The notes beneath the pieces are model-generated. The model did no database searches. It was not told the DNA's origin and saw only the letters and a list, made by a program, of their open reading frames with translations. Positions 25,301 to 37,274 of a stretch of DNA of 64,000 bases are shown one piece after another. Within the stretch, counting starts at the first letter, position 1, and each line of letters begins with the position of its first letter. Source of the DNA: Toxonevra muliebris (Eukaryota; Arthropoda; Insecta; Diptera; Pallopteridae); assembly GCA_963691655.1 (NCBI GenBank), contig OY829330.1, forward strand, positions 2,108,001 to 2,172,000, written 5' to 3'. The position numbers and the translations under genes are program-made.

Positions 25301-25509
25301 CTACATATAAACGAGACAAAATCACTATTGGCACTCCTATTGATCTAAGGAGTTTATGGTTAAGTGGCGGTATGAGAGTGTAAAATAAACTCCATACCGG
25401 CGCTGCATCTTAAAACTTTACGAAATGGTAACGATACGAATAATAGATGCAGAAGCCTGAAATTGATGTTTGCTTTAAAAAATAGTTTCTTTAAAGCTCA
25501 ATTTCAATA
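22341..25509 (+). other. PlexA 3' UTR and A+T-rich flank
   Basis: No coding region. The first poly(A) signal candidate is AATAAA at 22382-22387, with many more in this A+T-rich stretch, so the mRNA end cannot be fixed. It holds a hairpin MITE (23591-23841). 24000-24370 contains weak inverted similarity that was not resolved. Otherwise nothing recognised. Confidence 0.5.
23591..23841. mobile_element. Hairpin MITE, ~250 bp
   Basis: Starts tctgtggcagtaaggaataa, and its reverse complement with two changes ends at 23841. The arms continue through agctaaactcaaaagtcgac and ctaaaaacc, about 55 bp each, with weaker pairing further in. Possible target duplication aata on both sides. Confidence 0.75.
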
Positions 25510-26867
25510 TAAAAATAATAATAATTCTTTATTCAAAACTTAGGATATACAATTAATTTAAAAAGATAAATTAACACATTATTTACTTTGAAAAAGATGT
25601 ACGACTATGACCATTTTGGTCGTCTGTCGGAGTTTTGGTTAAATAAATTTAATTAAATTCTTGTACTATTTGGTTTCTATACAAAAGTGCATGGTTTAGG
25701 TACATTAGTAGATTTTCCATTTGTTGTTATTCACATCGTTAAGTATATTAAGGATGTTGTTTTCATCGAGAAATCCCTTTCCGAAGTATTGAAACCTGTG
25801 CTCTTTTAAAATAGGCCATCTACCTAGGAAGTGCCGGATATCTTCAGTTTCACCTGTGTTACACAGTGAGCATATTCCTGATTGTTGTTGATTATAATTT
25901 TTTCCATTTAGGTGAATTAGATCACATCGTGCTTTTATTATCCATATAATTTTGTTTACATTTAAATTTAAATAGTTGCAGCTTATGGTATGATCTACAT
26001 CTTTGTATATACGTGTAATACTGTTTATTTTCCGTTGCAAGTTCTGGTTATATTTTGCTATTTTTAAATGATTCAGCAGTTCTAGTTTTTGTAGGTTCCA
26101 TCCTCGCTGAGTTAATCTCTCGCTTTGCCTTATGATATTAAACTTCGCGCTTACTTGATTGATTTCTCGAGCCCAAACTATATTTAATTGTAGTATTTTT
26201 TGTGACAGATAATTTGGTAGTCTTTGCTCACCGTATAGGTAAAGCGTTCTGTATATATATTTTAAATGTAAGTCCAATGAGTACAAATGATTGTCTTCTA
26301 GATTTGTTTCAAGAGCTAGAGCATAAGTTGATGTTGACTTTGGTAACTTGAGAATTTTTTTTCAGAAAATAAAGTTGCAGTGAATACACTTCTTCGAAGA
26401 GTGAATAGCCCCATATTTGTGCACCGTACGTTTGTATAGCTCTTCCTACCGCATCAAACAGTTCACATTTAGCATTTAGAGTTATATTATTTTTACTTAA
26501 ATAGTTTCTCCATGTGATGTTAAGACATATTTTAGCTGTTAGATTGCGGTTATGTTTTTAAATGACAATTTAGGAGTCAGTACAACACCTAGATATGTAT
26601 ATTAGGACGTAATCTTTACAGGTTCGCCTTTATAAATCCATATCTCTTTATTAGCTAATCGCCCTCCCCTTCTAAATACCATAATCATCGATTTTGTTAA
26701 ATTCAATTCTATGTTCCAAAGTTGGTTATATGATTCCAATCGATCTATCATTCTTTTCAATACTTGTATTTTTTCCGCTAGTATGACAATATCATCAGCA
26801 TAAAGAAGTAAACGTATGTTTTTATCTCCAACATTTATACCCTCATCTAAATAATCGTGCAAATCGT
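25510..26867 (-). pseudogene. LINE-A, downstream half (RT palm to 3' end)
   Basis: Continuation of the LINE whose upstream half lies at 35388-37270. 26602-26862 encodes the RT palm with intact LLYADDIVILAE, and 25705-26286 the C-terminal region with a zinc-knuckle-like CSLCN...EDIRHFL block. Stops and frameshifts occur around 26290-26600. The 3' end shows AATAAAG and an (ATT)n tail near 25510-25535. The gypsy element interrupts between ND and LHDYLDE. Same family as LINE-C. Inactive. Confidence 0.85.
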
Positions 26868-28350
26868 TGTCACCGTCACTTTCGCTTTTAAATTAAATTT
26901 AAAAAAAAATAATAACAATTACCGCGACTACTTTAAACTTAATCAAAAAAAAAAAATTAAGATAAACCAAAACGGATAACAATCTCTGCGTTGCCAGCTA
27001 TCTCAGTGGACCGCAATCTTTAAATTAAATTTAAAAAAAAATAATAACAATTACCGCGACTACTTTAAACTTAATCAAAAAAAAAAAATTAAGATAAACC
27101 AAAACGGATAACAATCTCTGCGTTGCCAGCTATCTCAGTGGAGAAGTGGCCGCAGGTTCGCGATAAAATGAAGAGAAAATCAATACTGAGCTACCACACA
27201 ATTTTACAAAATGTAAAATTAAATTTCACCCGCACAACCTGCTGGGCTCACGAGCACACAAACGGACTTTTCACAATTTTAGTAAAAACAAGAAAAAAGT
27301 TAAAGTAGGAAATGCCTACTCCACAAACACAATAGTCACTTGCAGTTAGCACCAACTGCCAAAAAAAAGTGACCACTACCAACAAGTATAAAATAAAAAT
27401 TATACTCCCTGAGATACTGGGTTTATGAACCCTTCTATATTCGCGCCCAATACCCGAAAAAGCCCCGAAAATTCAAATGCAAAGTACGCAAGTAACCCGG
27501 CTAAAAATTACTCTAACAATGTCGCTACAAATTAGCGACACAACAAAATTAATAATTTAATTTTAATTATAAACTTTCCGATATGAATTTAACACTATTG
27601 GTCCACCACGACTTGGTGGTACCAATCACAATAATATTAATTTAAAATACTTTGGTTCACCCCAACTTGGTGATACCAAAGTACACTAAAATGACTTGAA
27701 TGCAAAAAAAACGCAAAATATTAATATTAACACTAAATATTCGCACTTAATCAATCGCTTGAGAAAATTCTGGTATCGCTCTCGAAAGCTAGCACAGAAC
27801 TGAATATAAGTACGGTGCAAAAATATGTACCACTTATATTCAGCCACATACATTATCTTTTCGTCCGCTATGTCAGCAGGACACAATGCAGTTTCTCCAA
27901 GAAACTGATCTCTAAACGGGAAATCATCATACCCATATATGTATGGGTGTACATGATTACACCCTGGACAAAGTCCCCAACCCAACCAATTGTATGAGAA
28001 TTGGCGGTAATGCACCTGTATTAGTGCATAGCGGAGTCATACCGCTGAATTCTCACTAGAAAATCAACCAAACGAGAGAACCAAAGTTTTCCCGTTTTTC
28101 CGCAAATTTACAACAACATTTACAGAAGTCTCCATATCCCCATTCCCAGTAGTATAATCTATTACTAAATGGCACTCTTTTACTATTGTGAATGTGGATA
28201 TCGGCCAAAAAGAAGAGGAAGAGTGACAGAAGAAAGATAAACAAAGAAAAAAAGAAAAAGGTTAGGAAGTGCAGCACGCGGCTGCGCTTCCTAACAAAAT
28301 TAAATAATTTTAATTTCGCGAGTGACGCGCCGCGGAATTAAATCGCGATA
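26868..28350 (-). repeat. 3' LTR of the gypsy element
   Basis: 1483 bp, matches 34022-35387 except for indels. It contains an internal tandem duplication of about 132 bp (copies starting near 26885 and 27018) that the other LTR lacks, and retains about 40 bp near 27745-27785 missing there. On the + strand it begins tgtcaccgtcac and ends aatcgcgata. Confidence 0.9.
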
Positions 28351-28372
28351 ACCCCACCTCTACCTCAGCGAA
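28351..28372 (-). promoter_or_regulatory. Polypurine tract next to the 3' LTR
   Basis: On the - strand GAGGTAGAGGTGGGG lies three bases before the LTR start (TATCGCG). This is the plus-strand primer site of reverse transcription. Confidence 0.7.
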
Positions 28373-29566
28373 AGTTGCTTGGACTCACCAAGAGGACAAC
28401 AACTTTCGACCAGCACACCCTTAGTCCGGCCAGTACTCCTTAGTATGTGGTCTCAAGTCTTGCACATGCCAAGTACCCTTTTCCCTACCGTCCTCATCTT
28501 CTAATATATAGGTCCAAGGACACACCCTCTTTTTAATCCTAAACGGTCAAATAAATTTCGGAGCCAACTTCGCGGCGAAGAAGTTTGCAGCATCCGACAG
28601 TACAAAATTTGTACTCCACACCAACTCGTTTGGTAAATACTGTGTATCCCTATGTCTGCGCCATCTTGGCGCTTGCAGTCTGTAGCTTAATGCGTATGTT
28701 TTCCCTCAAGTCTGCCAGTTGCTTGGCTCTGTCCTCGATACTTGTCGTAGTCGTTTCGTCAAAGTCATTTTCCCGTCTGTAATCCTTGTCTCCCCGGACT
28801 GCCATGTTTCGCCCAAAGTTTGCATAGTACGGAGGAACCCCCAAGACTTCATGTTGTGCTGTGCGTATACAACATGCTATCTTCGACAGATGGGTATCCC
28901 AAGTCTTGTGATTTTCCGACACATATGCCCTTAACGTCGTCTTAATCGTCTGGTTAATGCGCTCCGCTGGGTTTGCCTGAGGGTGATAATGAGCCGTATA
29001 TCTAATGCACACCTCATACGACTCACATAGAGCCTTTAGCTCTTTGCTCCTAAATTGGGAGCCATTGTCGCACACAATGGAACCAGGGACACCAAAGAGA
29101 AGGAACACATTGTCTTCCAACTCTCTTATAATGCTCTTGGCTGTTGCCGTCCGCAACGGAAACAAGAGCGGAAAATTAGTGAAGTAGTCGACCACCGGTT
29201 ATACCCCCGGTTCGACCTCACTAAGGGCCCTACCAGATCCACACAGATCATTTCAAAAGGTTCTAAGACCTTGGTCCTACCTACCATACAACCAGCTGGT
29301 CTTCTGTTTTCAGGTTTGACACTCTGACAAACCTGACACCCACGTACATACCTACTAACATTCGCCTTCATCTTCGGCCAATAATATCTCTCTAATACCC
29401 TACTAAAGGTTTTCAAAACTCCCATATGACCCGCTAAAGGATTATCATGACATTCGACTAATGCCTTTCCCCTATCACCCTTACCTAGGACACTTTTCCA
29501 GTCATATGCCTGGTTATACATATATATTCTGGGGTCCTGTTTTGACGTGCTTATACAAATCCCCAT
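28373..29566 (-). pseudogene. Integrase of the gypsy element
   Basis: The zinc-binding N-terminus (HMGVLKTFSRVLERYYWPKM, CQVCQS) lies in 29126-29566; the catalytic core (VCDNGSQF, then HPQANPAERINQTIK) lies in 28650-29195. The frames differ, so there is a frameshift near 29150-29195. The catalytic Asp and Glu of the later motifs are visible. Integrase joins the cDNA to host DNA. Downstream of 28650 no clear frame remains. Confidence 0.85.
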
Positions 29567-30269
29567 TCTAGATACGCCACGCCGGATAATTTAATGGGTC
29601 TTCCGATACCCTTTTACACATATTAGTTAACCACGTATCTCGCGACGACTCCGCGACTTCGTTCACGACCGGAACACTTCTCGATAACATGTCTGGAACG
29701 ACATGTTCTTTACCTTTACGATGTACGATCTCGTAATCGTATTGTTGCAACTTCAACGCCCATCGCGCCAATCTACCTCACGGATCTTTTAAGTTGTTGA
29801 GCCATACTAACGAATAATGATCGGTCACCACTGTGAAACGAACACCTTCGATGTATGGTCTCAACTTCTCAACCGCCCACAAAACCGCCAAACATTCCTT
29901 CTCCGTCGTTGAGTTATTTCTTTCACTCCTACTCAGGGACCTACTTAGGTAAGAAATTACTTTTTCCCCCTCGTCAAACTCATGCGTCAGTACAGCACCC
30001 ACTCCAAAGTCTGATGCGTCAGTCTGTAGTACAAAAGGTCTATCAAAGTGTGGGCAACTTAGGACAGGAGCTGTTACTAAACACTCCTTGGCCCGCAAGA
30101 AACTATCCTCACATTCCTGAAACCAGTGAAACCTCTTATTTTTCTTTGTAAGATCAGTAAGGGGCCTCACCAATTCCGCGAAATGTGGCACAAACCTACG
30201 GTACCACGAAACAGTTCCCACAAAGGATCGTACTTCCTTAACATTTCGGGGCGCTGGTATCTTAAGCAT
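29567..30269 (-). pseudogene. RT connection and RNase H of the gypsy element
   Basis: RNase H motif LQTDASDFGVGAVL, then LSRSLSRSERNNSTTEKECL and VVTDHYSLVWL; the end (29568-29771) has RKGKEHVVPDMLSR. An in-frame TGA near 29778 and a TAG at 29568 interrupt it. It shares the frame of the RT, so the polyprotein is broken mainly by nonsense codons. Confidence 0.85.
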
Positions 30270-30356
30270 GGCCTCGACCTTCTCCGGATCTACATGTAGA
30301 CCCTGTCGATCGACAACATACCCAAGATACTTAAGCGAAGATAAACAAAAGTTACA

Positions 30357-31535
30357 CTACTGCCGATTCAAACGTAAACCCACGTTGCATATACGGGTCA
30401 GGACCTCCTTGAGCACTTCAATGTGTTTCGCGAACGTGTTCGTGACTATGATGATATCATCAAGGTACACGAGCACGTGAGGTTCTAAGTCGGCACCAAT
30501 GGCCCTGTCAATAAATCTCTGCCAAGTGGCAGGCGCATTATGCAGACCGAAGGGTATGCGTTTGAATTGGTACAAACCCCTACCAGGGACAGTAAATGCC
30601 GTGAAGGCCCTAGAATTCTCCGCTACTGGTATTTGCCAATAGGCGGATTTAATATCTAAGCTAGATAAGTATTTAGCATCTTTCAGCTTGTCTAAAGTAG
30701 CTGAAACATACGGTAAAGGGTAGCTATCTTTTTCAGTATTCTTATTAAGGGTCCTATAGTCCACACAAAACCTATACGTATCGTCCTTCTTTTTTATCAT
30801 TACCACAGGAGAAGCCCATGGACTATGTGATACCTCAACCACCCCCTTCTCTAACATGTCTTCTAGTTCAGTATCAATTCGTTTCTGAATCGCCGGCGAC
30901 ACGGGATAATACCGTTGTTTAATCGGTTCGACGTTCGGTTTGGTTCGGATCCGATGTTCGACCAAATGAGTACACCCAAGACCATCAGGCATACTTTCGA
31001 AAGTATCCACTATCAATCGGCTTAATTCCTCTTCTTCACTCCTGGACAATTGTGTCCTCTCAATTATCGTCGCGACTGACGAGACCTCGACTTGGCCTGA
31101 GAAACTCCACTGATCCTTGGATAAATCTGGTACAATACCCGACTTTACACAAAAGTCAACACCAAGGATCAGCTTCTGTGGAAGATTCGGAATTACTAAG
31201 CAATTTATGAGGACCGACTTGCCCTCTACCTCGATTGGTAGTGATACTGTACCCTCGACCGGTACCCGCTCTCCATCCGCCAATGCTACATCGCGAATAT
31301 TACACGCATTGGGTTTAACACCCCACGATTTCAAAATTTCCCATCCAGGGCGCCCGAGTATGGTGCGCGTTGCACCCGAATCCAATAAAGCCCTAATTAG
31401 CACGCCAAAAATTTTAACTCCTAAATATGGCCTACTATCCGATTCATTTTTCGAAAACGCAAAACCTAGACACACAACTTCTCGATCTAAATGAGAAGGC
31501 CTAATACCTAACACCAGCTGATTGCTCGCAGGCAA
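30357..31535 (-). pseudogene. Protease and reverse transcriptase of the gypsy element
   Basis: 392 codons without a stop. The aspartic protease motif LLDSGATRTILG comes first, followed by the RT fingers/palm with LDIKSAYWQIPV, FGLHNAPATWQRF and the catalytic box VYLDDIIIV. An in-frame stop ends it at 30357 just after the YLDD region. It lies in a different frame from gag, as expected for Gag-Pol frameshifting. Confidence 0.9.
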
Positions 31536-31540
31536 TCTAC

Positions 31541-33019
31541 CTAACTCCGACGAGTCTCCTGCCCTGCTGCCACAGGAGCTCGCACCACATTTCCCGAATT
31601 ATTTGGGATACGATTATCCCCTCTAGGGCCCGTCCGACCCATGGCAGAAGCACTGCCTCCATTATTCCTATTATTTGGAATATCTGTAATGGCCCGTTGG
31701 CCCGCAGTACACCGAGGACAATCCCGCTTCATTACGCTCGCTCTTCCGCAACCGTAACATTTTATTCTGTTGGGACAGTTCGCCGACACATGTCCAAATC
31801 GCTTACAGTTGAAGCACCGGAACGACGATAGCTTCGACTGTGTTGGTGCCTTTATCCGACGCTCCAATCGTTGATCGCGAAGTGGCGCATTAAGTTCCGC
31901 GACATCTGGTCCAATCGATACGTACGCGAGATCCGGTTCCAGTAGGTTCTTCGACCGACTACTGGGTGGTGGAACAAATGATTCCACGTTTGTCCGAACT
32001 GCTTCCAGCCGACGTCCGAGGGAAACCAATTCGGGCAACGATTTCGGCTCAGCCAAGCCCAGCTGAGTTTGATAGAAAGGCGAAAGATTTGCCATAATTA
32101 ATCCTAATATCCGACGCTCGGATAATGGTTCGGAAAGCCTGCCGAACATTCCTTTCATCGCCGCAACATAAACTCCAATGGACTCCGTACCTCCTTGAGT
32201 CCGACGCCTGATCTCGTCCAGTAAAATTTCGTGTAGTTGGGTGGTAAAAACTCCAACTTTAGCTCCACTATTAGCTCTTGCTAGCTAGACACCATCTTGC
32301 GCACCGCGCGGAACTATATAAGCGCCTTTCCTGAAAATAAATCAACCGCTCCACGAAGGAGTTGAGTCTCACTGACTCCACGAGCTTCACACAGCTCGTC
32401 CACTCGCTCCAGAAAGGCATTGAGAGACAAACCAGTCTTCTCGCCATTGAATTTCACTTCCCGCTTAGCCAAATTTTCAAATTTTTGTAAGGCTACGGCA
32501 CCTCCAGCCGAAGGTGCAGTCCTAACCGCCCCTTTTCCACTGCAGCCTCCTTCTGCAGAGTTCCCCTCTGACTATTCCCTAACATAGGCCTTGGCACCGC
32601 CATTGGTGCAGCCTCTTCCTCATCCCCACCTATCAGCTCATCAAGCTCAGCTAGAAGCATAACCAGCTTACTTTTGAGCTCCATTTGTTCTGACGCCCTT
32701 ACACCATCAGTGGGCTTGGCCCGAGAAATCCGCCCAAGCGCCCACTCGATCTTCACTAGTATCTTTTGGTACTCGGAAGACTTCGTATCCTTGGATGGCG
32801 ACAACATTAATTTCACAATCTCTGAAATTTTCTCAACAACCGCATCCTTATCCTGTTCAAAAGGAAACGGATAATCGGCGAAAACGTCAACCGATCCCCG
32901 CCGTTCGACAACCCTGGAAGCCCTCAACGACTTCCTCATGACATCCAGTGTGTCAATTTTCAGACTCCGAGCTTCCATCTCGTAGGCCAACTCTTCTTGA
33001 TTTAACCGATTAATTTCCA
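31541..33019 (-). pseudogene. gag of the gypsy element
   Basis: The probable start is MEINRLNQEELAYE at 33019. The N-terminal part is in 32493-33019 and the C-terminal part in 31541-32158, with a frameshift and stops between. The C-terminal part carries zinc knuckles (CFNCKRFGHVSANC, then CYGCGRASVMKRDC, the second one imperfect). Gag forms the particle shell and packages the RNA. Confidence 0.8.
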
Positions 33020-33110
33020 TTATGAGATTGAGAGAAAAGAAGAAAGAAAGAAAAAAAACAAAAATCACAAATTTTCCCAAAAACATTTCCCACTGGTATA
33101 TACTAGTCAC

Positions 33111-33419
33111 GACGACCGCGATAGCCTAGTGGATAGTGCACTAGACTTTCATCTGGGAGGTTCGGGTTCGATTCCCGTCTTCGTCTGGTGGTTAATTTTC
33201 ATAACTTTCTTATATTCACTATCAATATGAAGTGTATGAGAATTATAAGATAGTGTACATAAGTACACACATTGGTTGGTAATGGCAAAACCACCAAGCC
33301 GATAAAAAATTGCCACACCGCCGTTCGGAATTGGCGTTAAACTGTAGGTCCAACTATGTGGTATCACAATGGGCCGTTCAGGCCTAAGTGTGTCTCTCGA
33401 CAGCCACTCCAACCTAACC
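33111..33419 (+). mobile_element. tRNA-derived SINE, 309 bp, with 14-bp TSD
   Basis: Flanked by the exact duplication tatatactagtcac (33097-33110 and 33420-33433). The head resembles tRNA-Asp or tRNA-Glu: cgatagcctagtggatagt (box A) and ggttcgattcccgtc (box B). A tRNA-unrelated body follows. The tail ends ccactccaacctaacc with no poly(A), matching the 3' end of LINE-B. A second, older copy is at 8809-9090. Transcription would be by RNA polymerase III. It inserted into the leader of the gypsy element. Confidence 0.9.
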
Positions 33420-34003
33420 TATATACTAGTCACAGATAAAAAAAATAAAACAGGAAAATAATATAATAAATAATAAAAAAAAATAAAAAGAAAACAAAAA
33501 TTTTGTAAAAAGTAATAAAAAAAATAACGCAAAATTAAGAAAAATAGTAAAGCAAAATTAAAATAAAATTTTTCAATAAGACGAGAAACCGAAAAAAACA
33601 AACAAAAATTAACTTTAAATTATACCAAACAAGATCAAATTAAAGAAAAATTTAAAAAGAAAAAAAAAATTTAATTAAAAAAAATTAAAACTAAAAAAAC
33701 TAAAATTTAATGAAACCGAATAGAATAAAAATATAAAATAAAAAAAAAATTTTAATAAAAATTTAAAAAAACTGTAACCAAAAATTCAATAAAACCGATT
33801 GAAAAACACCAACCAAATTTTCCGGACAAAGTTGGGTACTTCCACACAATTTTTTTTTTTTTTTTCCTTCCGACCGCCGATGTTCAAAATTTGCTGGAAC
33901 TCAAAATAAAGTTTCTGAAAGGAAAAAAAAATATTAGTGACACATTCACTAAAATATAAAAAAAAAACACAAACAAGTTTAAATCTCTTGATAAATAAAT
34001 ACC

Positions 34004-34019
34004 CCACGTTGGGCGCCAA
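34004..34019 (-). promoter_or_regulatory. Primer binding site, tRNA-Lys type
   Basis: On the - strand TGGCGCCCAACGTGGGG begins two or three bases after the 5' LTR. It is complementary to the 3' end of insect tRNA-Lys(CUU), the primer known for gypsy. Confidence 0.85.
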
Positions 34020-34021
34020 TT

Positions 34022-35387
34022 TGTTACCGTCACTTTCGCTTTTAAATTAAATTTAAAAAAAATAATAACAATTACCGCGACTCTACTTTAAACTTAATCA
34101 AAAAAAAAATTAAGATAAACCAAAACGAATAACAATCTCTGCGTTGCCAGCTATCTTAGTGGAGAAGTGGTCGCAGGTTCGCGATAAAATGAAGAGAAAA
34201 CAAAGAAAAATAAGTTTTTAGAAACGCTCGATTTTTGTAGCTCAATACTGAGCCACCACACAATTTTACAAAATGTAAAATTAAATTTCACCCGCACAAC
34301 CAGCTGGGCTCACGAGCACACAAACGGACTTTTCACAATTTTAGTAAAAACAAGAAGAAAGTTAAAGTAGGAAATGCCTACTCCACAAACACAATAGTCA
34401 CTTGCAGTTAGCACCAACTGCCAAAAAAAGTGACCACTACCAACAAGTATAAAATAAAAATTATACTCCCTGAGATACTGGGTTTATGAACCCTTCTATA
34501 TTCGCGCCCAATACCCGAAAAAGCCCCGAAAATTCAAATGCAAAGTACGCAAGTAACCCGGCTAAAAATTACTCTAACAATGTCGCTACAAATTAGCGAC
34601 ACAACAAAATTAATAATTTAATTTTAATTATAAACTTTCCGATATGAATTTAACACTATTGGTCCACCACGACTTGGTGGTACCAATCACAATAATATTA
34701 ATTTAAAATACTTTGGTTCACCCCAACTTGGTGATACCAAAGTACACTAAAATGACTTGAACGCAAAAAAAAAAAGCAAAATATTAATATTAACACTAAA
34801 TATTCGCAAGCTAGCACAGAACTGAATATAAGTACGATGCAAAAATATGTACCACTTATATTCAGCCACATACATTATATTTTCGTCCGCTATGTCAGCA
34901 GGACACAATGCAGTTTCTCCAAGAAACTGGTCTCTAAACGGGAAACCATCATACCCATACTTGTGTGGGTGTACATGATTACACCCTGGACAAAGTCCCC
35001 GACCCAACCAATTGTATGAGAATTGGCGGCAATGCACCTGTATTAGTGCATAGCGGAGTCATACCGTTGAATTCTCACTAGAAGATCAACCAAACGAGAG
35101 AACCAAAGTTTTCCCGTTTTTCCGCAAATTTACAACAAATACACCTCTGCGCTCTCTTTCAGAAGTCTCCATATCCCCATTCCCAGTAGTATAATCTAGT
35201 ACTAAATGGTACTCTTTTACTATTGTGAATGTGGATATCGGCCAAAAAGAAGAGGAAGAGTGACAGAAGAAAGATAAACAAAGAAAAGAAGAAAAAGGTT
35301 AGGAAGTGCAGCACACGGCTGCGCTTCCTAACAAAATTAAATAATTTTAATTTCGCTAGTGACGCGCCGCGGAATTAAATCGCGATA
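34022..35387 (-). repeat. 5' LTR of the gypsy element
   Basis: 1366 bp, begins tgttaccg on the + strand and ends cgcgata. Compared with the other LTR it has an extra ~35 bp near 34199-34240 and lacks the 132-bp duplication. The - strand is the transcribed sense. Confidence 0.9.
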
Positions 35388-37270
35388 TCGTTAATATAAA
35401 GTGCAAAAATTAGTGGGGATAGTAGACACCCCTGTCGTACTCCTGTATGCGTTTCAGAATAGTTCGAAACCTCTGCACCAGTCCAGACAGCGGCCTTTGT
35501 GTTCTCATATATGTTCTCTATGAAGTTCAACATTTTGGAGGAAACACCCATAAAATTCAGTTTGAAGATAAGTGACTTTCGTGGCACCTTGTCAAAGCTG
35601 CACTAAAATCAATAAAGAATGCATATATCTTTTTCTCCTCATGAAACTTCAAATGTACAATCGCCGTTAAATTATATATATTGTCTGCTGTGGAGTAACC
35701 CTCTCTGAACCCTGATTGATACTCGTTTAATACGTGGTTCTGCTGCACCTATTCCGTGAGTCCATGGCATAAAATACCCATTAACATTTTAGCTCTAGTG
35801 TTCATAAAAGAGATACCATGATTATTTGAGGGCATGTTAGTATGTAAATAGGGAAAACGATGCTGGTGCCAAAACACTGTTCCACACACCCTTTGTTGTA
35901 TCTTGCATTGTAGGCTTCTGCTAAAATATTAAAAAATTCGTCAGAGGCATTTACAAAAAACTCGTATGGTAAGCGGTCCTCCCCGGGTGCCTTATTTAAT
36001 TTTACACCCGCAAGCATCACTCTTATTTCATTTTCCGTTATTGGCGCATCCAAGAGTTCATGTTTAAAAAACATTCTGGCGTACTAACATTTTTCATTTC
36101 TCTCGCTAGTTGCCACCAGTCTTTGCTATCTCTCACACAATCTAATTTTCGTTCTATCAATTGGTAATATTTTGATCTGTTGTTTTCAATTAAGATTTTA
36201 TATTTCCCGTTTTCTTCAGTATATTTTGTTCTATCTCTCTCTTCTGATGTCTTTCGATATTTATTTAGTTCAGGAAACTCTTTCGAACACGGAAACATTC
36301 ATCATCAAACCATTTTTCTGGGAACGATGTACAAAAGGTTTTTGCGGCGGGGTAGAATTTTTTATTACATTCTGCAGGTCATCAAGCCTAATAACTTCCT
36401 TTTGTTGCTTTAGCCGCTCAAGACTTTCATTCATTTTTATGTTATAACGTGTTTTGTTTGCGTCTTTCCATATCAACTTTGGTAGCAGATTAAAATATTC
36501 TATATTGACTGTTGATTTGAGCTTTAAAATTAAGTAAATAGGCATGTGATCTGACCAGGTTTTGGTGTCCACCTCAAAATCCACTACATGGCACATAGAT
36601 CACAATGTACTGCTACGATGTTATTTACTGAGCTACCCTTTGTGCTTATGAAAGTGAAGTTTCCATACTCATCGTTCTTTGTGAGCCCATTTGCTATAAC
36701 GAAACCATTACCTTTACAATCTTTGAGATGTTTCCCTTTGCTATTTACCACCTTATCTTTTAATTTTCTGTCCTGTAATCATGTTAGAATCGGCATCTCT
36801 TGTATTTTGTCCCAATTTTGTGAGAGTTCCCCAATGCACACGTTTAAATCGCCAATCAAAATAGGATTTTCAATCGCATTTTCAGCAAAGTAGTCTTCAA
36901 TAACGTTAAATTCTTCTTTCCAATTATTACCACGTATATATTGTGGGAAAATTATGACCACTAAATATCTCGTAACGATTTTAATAATTTCTGCGCCATC
37001 TTTAACCATAATAAACTGCTGAATGCCAATTAAGCATCCACCTTTCGCTCTACCATATATGCTATTTCTAGTTGCAAATTTTCAGTAAATATTATAGTTT
37101 TTAAAATAACGTTCAAAATGTGACGTTTTGTCCTCTGTCAGATGAGTTTCCAACAGAATGATGCCGTCAAATGATTTAAAATATTAGAAAAATGGGGATA
37201 TATTAATTTATTCTCTATAAAATGCACATTGTAGGAAAGTATTTCTATATCTTTTGTTTCTTTATCATTT
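35388..37270 (-). pseudogene. LINE-A, upstream half (endonuclease to RT fingers)
   Basis: Reading leftwards from about 37245: an endonuclease start (EILSYNV), LIGDLNV (36779-37009), the SDHMPIYLILK block (36270-36596), a linker, then RT motifs APGEDRLPYEFF (35802-36074), SGFREGYSTADNIY (35557-35748) and GVRQGCLLSPLIFALYIND (35375-35587), where the gypsy element interrupts it. Many frameshifts and stops. Endonuclease nicks the target and RT primes from it. Resembles LINE-C throughout. Confidence 0.85.
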
Positions 37271-37274
37271 TTAT

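Larger units (their letters stand above)
26868..35387 (-). mobile_element. Complete Ty3/gypsy-type LTR retrotransposon
   Basis: 8520 bp including a nested SINE. LTRs at 26868-28350 (3' LTR, as the element is on the - strand) and 34022-35387 (5' LTR). Flanked by the 4-bp duplication tcgt (26864-26867 and 35388-35391). The pol order protease, RT, RNase H, integrase is of Ty3/gypsy type, and gag has zinc knuckles. Several stops and frameshifts in gag and pol make this copy non-autonomous. The LTRs differ by indels, so the insertion is not very recent. No env-like frame is present. Confidence 0.93.

Noticed and set aside
33111..33185. A genuine tRNA gene
   Set aside because: Box A and B are present, but the acceptor stem does not pair well and the unit continues into a SINE body with TSDs around the whole 309 bp.
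36172..36893. + strand ORFs of 77-101 codons
   Set aside because: They are antisense shadows of the LINE-A endonuclease/linker on the - strand.
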